Part shown: positions 59,780-64,000 of the stretch, in pieces
How positions within the stretch are numbered: the stretch's first letter is position 1
Layout: each line of letters opens with the position of its first letter
Source: UBA1127 sp965116355
GTDB taxonomy: Bacteria > Chloroflexota > Dehalococcoidia > Lucifugimonadales > UBA1127
Assembly (NCBI GenBank): GCA_965116355.1
Contig: OZ220679.1
Location: 1,798,001 to 1,862,000 of the forward strand
DNA length: 64,000 nt
Direction: 5' to 3'
Made by a program: the position numbers and the translations under genes
Notes under the pieces: generated by a model
The model's database searches: none
Told to the model about the DNA's origin: nothing
What the model saw: only the letters and a program-made list of their open reading frames with translations

Positions 59780-60208
59780 ATGGCAACCCGTACCGTCCTT
59801 GTTCTTGTTGCTCTACTCTTGGCAACAGTAGTATTGCTGCCAACGTGCAGGAATGCGGGACCCACGATTGTCCGCTCTCCTGATCCCACTCTGGCTCCAT
59901 GGTGGCCACCGCCACCGCCACCGCCGCCGCCCTGTGAACTCTCGAGAAGGTTCCTTAGCACATGCGGCATCTGCCACACTGTAGTTGGTACCTGCGCAAA
60001 CGGCACAATTGGCCCAGATCTCACGAACATTGGCTCCATTGCAGGCACACGCACGAACCTCAGCGCCGAAGAGTACATCCGCCAGTCGATTGAAGATCCC
60101 GGCGCGTTTGTCGTGTCCGGATACGAACCACTGCAACCCGCAGGCTTGAAGGACGTTCTCGGAGAAGAGTACGAGGAGGTCGTCGCATTCCTCCTGAGCC
60201 TGGAATGA
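59780..60208 (+). CDS. c-type cytochrome lipoprotein lacking an axial methionine
   Basis: This 142-aa protein has a signal peptide with lipidated Cys23 (L-P-T-C), a proline-rich tether (ten prolines near residue 43-52) and one heme-binding C62-G-I-C65-H66. The sixth heme ligand expected near residue 119 reads P-L-Q-P instead of P-L-M-T in the paralogue, and no methionine other than the initiator occurs anywhere in the protein. The heme is thus either His/other-ligated or pentacoordinate. GGAGG precedes the ATG. It is a tandem paralogue of the next gene. Confidence 0.82.
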   Translation: MATRTVLVLVALLLATVVLLPTCRNAGPTIVRSPDPTLAPWWPPPPPPPPPCELSRRFLSTCGICHTVVGTCANGTIGPDLTNIGSIAGTRTNLSAEEYIRQSIEDPGAFVVSGYEPLQPAGLKDVLGEEYEEVVAFLLSLE

Positions 60209-60316
60209 CCCGGCTGTCAAGTTGATTCGGCCTTGGGCTGCTTTACTGTCCTCAGTCAGCGAATTAGGCGCCTCACGCTTGCCCCAAAACCTGCCTCTGG
60301 AGTATCTGGACACCAG

Positions 60317-60335
60317 TGTGTGAAAGTTGTAACAT
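60317..60335 (+). promoter_or_regulatory. conserved upstream element of the second cytochrome c gene
   Basis: TGTGTGAAAGTTGTAACAT matches the element at 59724-59742 and has the same distance to its gene within one base. Confidence 0.45.
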
Positions 60336-60371
60336 TGTGCTGAGATGCTGCACCTCGACAGGAGACAAGGC

Positions 60372-60839
60372 ATGTCGTCCCGCAAGGTAGCGATTCTGCT
60401 GGCCCTCGCGCTGGGGGCCGTTCTTTTGCTGGCCGCATGCTTCAACCCCGGCCCCACGGTCGTCGCGCAGCCCGACCCGCTGCCTCCCCTCACCGCAATT
60501 GTGCCGATTACCGGCGACGGCGCGACTGCCGCGCCCGAGGGCGTACCCGCCTCCTTCGTCACCACCTGCGGCATCTGCCACACCGTCGCGGACGCCGGCA
60601 CGACGGGTACCATCGGCCCCGAGCTGAGCAACATCGGCACCATCGCGGCGACGCGCACCGACCTCAGCGCCGAGGAGTACATCCGGCAGTCCATCGATGA
60701 CCCCGGCGCCTTCATCTCCCCCGGCTACACGCCGCTGATGACGGCGGGCCTGCACGAAGTGCTTGGCGACGACTACGAGGCGGTTGTCGCGTACCTGCTC
60801 ACCCTCACAGAGGAGACTGAGGCGGCGCCGTCGCAGTAG
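60372..60839 (+). CDS. c-type cytochrome lipoprotein
   Basis: This 155-aa protein has a lipoprotein signal (L-A-A-C, Cys23), a short tether, one heme site C66-G-I-C69-H70 and an axial Met123 in P-L-M-T. The fold is class I cytochrome c-like; it should be an electron carrier on the outer face of the membrane. The ATG at 60372 has AGGAG upstream; a far-upstream ATG is unlikely. Tandem with the previous gene. Both lie between xseA and xseB. Confidence 0.85.
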   Translation: MSSRKVAILLALALGAVLLLAACFNPGPTVVAQPDPLPPLTAIVPITGDGATAAPEGVPASFVTTCGICHTVADAGTTGTIGPELSNIGTIAATRTDLSAEEYIRQSIDDPGAFISPGYTPLMTAGLHEVLGDDYEAVVAYLLTLTEETEAAPSQ

Positions 60840-60929
60840 CCTCCGCCCCCCATCGGCCCCGAGTCCCCGTGTGCTACACTTGCTTTGTATCTGTCATGCG
60901 TCGGCGTATGTCGGGCGGGAGCAGGGAAG

Positions 60930-61214
60930 ATGACGTCCAAGAAGAACGGCGGGGAGGCCGAGGAGCAGCTCACCTTCGAGGCGGCGTACAAGCGGCTGGA
61001 GGAGACGGTGCAGGCGCTTGAGGCCGGCGGGCTGACCCTCGACGAGGCGACGGGCCTCTACGCCGAGGGCGCGCGGCTGGCGCGGGTCTGCAACGAGCTG
61101 CTCAGCGCCGCCGAGCTCCGCATCACGCGCCTGCAGACCTCGCTGGGCGAACAGATGCGGTTCATACAGGACGCGCCGGGCGTCGAGGAAGAAGAAGAGG
61201 AGTACGAGCCCTAG
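60930..61214 (+). CDS. xseB: exodeoxyribonuclease VII small subunit
   Basis: This 94-aa helical protein has the XseB core F-E-A-A-Y-K-R-L-E-E-T-V-Q-A-L-E near residue 18-33, followed by L-T-L-D-E-A-T-G-L-Y-A-E-G near 37-49, and an acidic tail (E-E-E-E-E-E-Y-E-P). The start at 60930 is supported by a GGGAG upstream and by the family N-terminus; an earlier ATG would add an unlike extension. It pairs with xseA, which is unusually separated from it here. Confidence 0.9.
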   Translation: MTSKKNGGEAEEQLTFEAAYKRLEETVQALEAGGLTLDEATGLYAEGARLARVCNELLSAAELRITRLQTSLGEQMRFIQDAPGVEEEEEEYEP

Positions 61215-61226
61215 GCCACCGCGCCG

Positions 61227-61931
61227 GTGACCAAGAGCCGACCAACCACCATGCGCGCCGACTTCCACATGCACACCTGGCACTCGAAAGACTGCGCCAC
61301 CTCGCCGGAGGCGCTGGTCGCGAGGGCCGTGCGAATGGGGCTGGGGTGCATCGCGGTGACGGACCACAACACCATCCGCGGCGGGCAGGCCGTGGCGAAG
61401 ATTGCGCCGTTCCCGGTCATCGTCGCGTCGGAGATCAAGAGCACGCACGGGGAGATCACGGGGCTGTTCCTGACGGAGGAGGTGCCGCGCGGGCTCTCGC
61501 CGATGGAGACGGTGGAGCGCATCAAGGCGCAGGGCGGGCTGGTCTCGATTCCGCACCCGTACGACACCGTGCGCAGCAGCGTGCTGTCCGACGACGCGAT
61601 GGTCGAGGTGCTGCCGCACGCCGACATCATCGAGGCCTTCAACGCGCGCAACGTCTTTCGCGGCGCGGAGGAGCGCGCGCGGGCAGCCGCCGCCGAGCAC
61701 GGGCTGGTGGTCACGGCCGTCAGCGACTCGCACCACGTGTGGGAGCTGGGGCGCACATACACGGAGATGCCGGAGTTCGACGGGACGTCGCAGGGTTTCC
61801 TCGACGCGCTGCGGGAGGCGACGCTGCACCCAAGCCCGCCGCCGTGGTGGGCGCAGCCGCTGATTCACGGCGTCACGACGTTCAACAAGGCGGCCAACCG
61901 GCTCGGGGTGAAGCCGGGGCCGCGGGGGTAG
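61227..61931 (+). CDS. PHP-domain metal-dependent phosphoesterase
   Basis: This 234-aa protein (GTG 61227; ATG 61251 also possible) has the PHP metal-binding motifs: F-H-M-H-T-W-H-S near residue 13, T-D-H-N near 49, E-I-K-S-T-H-G-E near 72, I-P-H-P-Y-D near 106 and S-D-S-H-H near 165. PHP enzymes hydrolyse phosphomonoesters or diesters, often of nucleotides or RNA. It lies 12 bases after xseB, likely in the same transcript. The substrate is unknown. Confidence 0.82.
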   Translation: MTKSRPTTMRADFHMHTWHSKDCATSPEALVARAVRMGLGCIAVTDHNTIRGGQAVAKIAPFPVIVASEIKSTHGEITGLFLTEEVPRGLSPMETVERIKAQGGLVSIPHPYDTVRSSVLSDDAMVEVLPHADIIEAFNARNVFRGAEERARAAAAEHGLVVTAVSDSHHVWELGRTYTEMPEFDGTSQGFLDALREATLHPSPPPWWAQPLIHGVTTFNKAANRLGVKPGPRG

Positions 61932-61933
61932 GT

Positions 61934-61990
61934 CCCTTCGATTTCCCTCAGGGCGAACGGGCACGCCCTTCGACAAGCTCAGGGCAAGCG
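61934..61990. repeat. two family B repeats
   Basis: Two copies (61934-61960 and 61966-61990) fill the gap between the PHP gene and the convergent dehydrogenase. The second ends in CTCAGGGCAAGCG. Confidence 0.65.
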
Positions 61991-61992
61991 TG

Positions 61993-63021
61993 TTAGTCGA
62001 ACGTCACCACGTACTTGCCCGCCGCGCCCGCCTCGAAGTCGGTGAAGGCTTCGGCGACCTGGTCCAGGGTGAACGTCCGCGTGATCATGTCCCGCAGCGG
62101 GATGCCCCGGTCGACGACGTAGTGGCCCAGCTCCTCGAGCACCACCGTGCTGAACGTCCATGAGCCCAACAGCGTCACCTGGCGGTGGATGATGTCGTTG
62201 GTGGCGTCGAAGGTGACGGTGCCGCCCTCGCCGACGAAGCAGCTGCGGCCCCACACGCGCGTCGAGCGGACGGCCTGGGCGCGCACGTCGGCGACGCCGC
62301 TGGCGTCGAGGGTGGCGTCGGCGCCTCGGCCGCGGGTGGCGGCGCGGATGACCTCGATAGGATCGACCTCGTTGGGGTCGACGGTCTCCGACGCGCCGAG
62401 CTTCATCGCCAGCGCGCGCCGCTCGGGGATGGGGTCGACGGCGATGACGTGGGCGCCCGATGCGGCGCCGAACAGGGTCGCGCTGAGGCCGACGGGCCCC
62501 TGGCCGAACACGGCGAAGGTGTCGCGTCCTGAGACGCCCAGCCGCCTGAGGGCCTGGTAGGCGGTGCCGGTGCCGCACGAGCACGCCGCGCCCTCGGCGA
62601 AGCTGAGGCCGTCGGGCATGGGGACGCACATGTGCTCCTCGACAAGCTGGTAGTCGGCCATGGCGCCGTGGGCCTGCGAGCCGTACAGGGTCATGCCGTT
62701 GGGGCAGAGCTGCGACCACCCGGAGAGGCAGTGCTCGCAGCGGCCGCAGCCGGAGTAGTGGTGGACCATGACGCGGTCGCCGACGCGCAGGTTGCGCACC
62801 TCGGGGCCGACCTCGTAGACCTCGCCGCAGGGCTCGTGGCCGCCGATGACGTGGGCGCGCGGGCCGAGGCCCTCGAGGGTCGAGCGGTAGGGGCGCAGGT
62901 CGCTGCCGCAGAGACCGGCAGCGCGCATCTTCAGCACCACCTGGCGGCCGGCCGGGCCGGAGGGCGCCGGAAACTCGCGGAGCGCGACTTGCTTGTCGCC
63001 GAGGAAGAGCATGCCCTGCAT
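61993..63021 (-). CDS. zinc-dependent alcohol dehydrogenase
   Basis: This 342-aa enzyme has catalytic zinc residues C38 (G-L-C-G-S-D) and H62-E63 (G-G-H-E-P), and a complete structural zinc lobe C92-x2-C95-x2-C98-x7-C106. The nucleotide fold is F-G-Q-G-P-V-G-L near residue 171. It is a close tandem paralogue of the partial gene at 63113-64000. Substrate classes include alcohols, polyols and threonine; none is indicated by context. GGAGG precedes the ATG. Confidence 0.92.
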   Translation of the reverse strand: MQGMLFLGDKQVALREFPAPSGPAGRQVVLKMRAAGLCGSDLRPYRSTLEGLGPRAHVIGGHEPCGEVYEVGPEVRNLRVGDRVMVHHYSGCGRCEHCLSGWSQLCPNGMTLYGSQAHGAMADYQLVEEHMCVPMPDGLSFAEGAACSCGTGTAYQALRRLGVSGRDTFAVFGQGPVGLSATLFGAASGAHVIAVDPIPERRALAMKLGASETVDPNEVDPIEVIRAATRGRGADATLDASGVADVRAQAVRSTRVWGRSCFVGEGGTVTFDATNDIIHRQVTLLGSWTFSTVVLEELGHYVVDRGIPLRDMITRTFTLDQVAEAFTDFEAGAAGKYVVTFD

Positions 63022-63048
63022 GGCGGGCCTCCTTGGGGAGTTTGGGCC

Positions 63049-63054
63049 ATTATA
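63049..63054 (-). promoter_or_regulatory. -10 box (TATAAT) before the dehydrogenase
   Basis: On the minus strand TATAAT is a perfect -10, about 28 bases before the ATG. No good -35 was found at the normal distance. Confidence 0.4.
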
Positions 63055-63083
63055 GGCCGTGTCCTTTGGCCTCGCGCGCCTTA

Positions 63084-63109
63084 CCCTTCGACAAGCTCAG
63101 GGCGAACGG
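63084..63109. repeat. family B repeat between the tandem dehydrogenases
   Basis: CCCTTCGACAAG is followed by CTCAGGGCGAACGG. Confidence 0.65.
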
Positions 63110-63112
63110 GAG

Positions 63113-64000
63113 TCAGTCCCAGGTCACCACGAACTTGCCGGGGGCGCCGGCCTCGAATGCGGCGAAGGCGTCTGCGATCCGGTCCAGCGGGAAGCGCGCG
63201 GTGATGAGCTCGCGCAGGGGCAGGTTGCGGTCCGCCACGTACCGGCCCAACTCCTCCAGGACTATGGTGCTGAAGGTGCGTGACCCCATGAGGGTGAGCT
63301 GGCGGCGCATGATGTCGTTGGTGACCTCAAAGGTGACGGTGCCGCCCTCGCCGACGAAGCAGCTCCGGCCCCAATCGCGGACGGAGCGCACGGCGGCGGT
63401 GCGCACCTCGGCGATGCCGGAGGCGTCGATGGATGCGTCGGCGCCGAGGCCGTGCGTGGCGGCCTTGACGACTTCGATGGGGTCGGCGTCGTTGGGGTCG
63501 ACGGTCTGCGCCGCGCCGAGCTTCTCGGCCAGCGCGCGGCGCTCGGCGATGGGGTCGACGACGATGACGCGGGCGCCGGTGGCCGCGCCGAACATGGTGG
63601 CGCTCAGCCCCACGGGGCCCTGCCCGAAGACGGCGAGGGTCTCGCGGCCGTTGACGTCGAGGCGCCTGACGGCCTGGTAGGCCGTGCCCGTGCCGCAGGC
63701 GCAGGCCGCGCCCTCTTCGTAGCTGAGGCCGTCCGGCATAGGAATGCACATGTAGTCCTCGACGAGCTCGTAGTCGGCGAAGCCGCCGTGAGCCTGGGCG
63801 CCGTAGATCACCTCGCCGTGGATGCACATGTGCCACCAGCCGGAGAGACACTGGGCGCAGCGGCCGCAGCCGCCGTAGTGGTAGACCATGACGCGGTCGC
63901 CGACGCGGACATTGCGCGCCTCGGGGCCAACCTCGACGACCTCGCCGCACGGCTCATGGCCGGCGATGATGTGCGCGCGGATGCCCAGGTTCTCGGGCGC
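63113..64000 (-). CDS. zinc-dependent alcohol dehydrogenase, 5' end outside window
   Basis: The frame is open to the window edge and continues the dehydrogenase fold: A-G-H-E-P-C-G-E (catalytic His/Glu) near base 63955, then C-G-R-C-A-Q-C-L-S-G-W, the structural zinc lobe, and F-G-Q-G-P-V-G-L. The N-terminal part with the first catalytic cysteine lies beyond 64000. It is a tandem paralogue of the previous gene, very similar over the C-terminal half (A-D-A-F-A-A-F-E-A-G-A-P-G-K-F-V-V versus A-E-A-F-T-D-F-E-A-G-A-A-G-K-Y-V-V). The pair is on the same strand. Confidence 0.9.
   Translation of the reverse strand, partial: APENLGIRAHIIAGHEPCGEVVEVGPEARNVRVGDRVMVYHYGGCGRCAQCLSGWWHMCIHGEVIYGAQAHGGFADYELVEDYMCIPMPDGLSYEEGAACACGTGTAYQAVRRLDVNGRETLAVFGQGPVGLSATMFGAATGARVIVVDPIAERRALAEKLGAAQTVDPNDADPIEVVKAATHGLGADASIDASGIAEVRTAAVRSVRDWGRSCFVGEGGTVTFEVTNDIMRRQLTLMGSRTFSTIVLEELGRYVADRNLPLRELITARFPLDRIADAFAAFEAGAPGKFVVTWD

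Overview
The window is a dense, high-G+C bacterial chromosome segment with no rRNA, tRNA, phage or CRISPR genes that I can see. The gene content fits a Chloroflexota bacterium, most likely a SAR202/Dehalococcoidia-like lineage from a metagenome. The reasons are three luciferase-family flavin monooxygenases, two near-twin Rieske oxygenases, paralogous zinc alcohol dehydrogenases and family-5 solute-binding proteins, an EF-P with an M-Q-Q-R-A-P tip, and a split PntA. This placement is inference from gene content and not a phylogenetic result.

Layout. 1-8.8 kb: tandem family-5 solute-binding proteins (the first cut by the window edge), a Rieske oxygenase, a YciI-like protein, an MFS exporter, an NTF2/PNPOx-like fusion and an alcohol dehydrogenase. 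8.8-13.6 kb: a one-carbon block, with a minus-strand operon (methylenetetrahydrofolate reductase, an unassigned methyltransferase, homocysteine S-methyltransferase) diverging from formate-tetrahydrofolate ligase. 13.7-21.5 kb: small accessory genes (cupin, MFS, DinB, WYL-like, DUF429, alpha/beta hydrolase, luciferase-like enzyme) separated by repeat-rich spacers. 21.6-28.2 kb: an HpaB-type monooxygenase, a MetE-like enzyme, a decayed solute-binding-protein tail, a second luciferase-like enzyme, a VOC protein, a MOSC protein and an MFS transporter. 28.5-38.3 kb: housekeeping operons pntAA-pntAB-pntB and sufBCDSU-rrf2, with an MNT/HEPN toxin-antitoxin pair between them. 38.4-47.7 kb: a third luciferase-like operon with two microproteins, a frameshifted HEPN gene, the second Rieske oxygenase, a GatC-like/amidase pair, a dehydrogenase and a DUF4258/DUF2283 pair. 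47.7-51.2 kb: ubiA-ubiX-ubiD with a degenerate retropepsin-like gene, probably serving menaquinone synthesis. 51.2-64 kb: a repeat-bearing lipoprotein metallopeptidase, a TPP enzyme, a second DUF4258/DUF2283 pair, aroQ-pepP-efp-xseA, two cytochrome c lipoproteins, xseB, a PHP phosphoesterase and two tandem alcohol dehydrogenases.

The catabolic genes (binding proteins, Rieske and flavin monooxygenases, hydrolase, dehydrogenases, amidase) suggest oxidative use of diverse organic compounds. The transhydrogenase could supply NADPH, the suf genes Fe-S clusters for the Rieske proteins, and the one-carbon genes could collect methyl or formyl groups. That link between clusters is inference.

Intergenic DNA is rich in short dispersed palindromes. 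I separate five families by core: A (GTTCCTGCCTGCGCAGGAAC), B (CCCTTCGA followed by CTCAGGGCGAACGG), C (ACCGGCTTTCGCCGGT), D (GGGCGATTCACGAATCGCCC) and E (CCCCCTGCGAGGGGGAGGGG). A separate AT-richer element carries T7/A7 runs and a CGTAGCTG motif at three sites.
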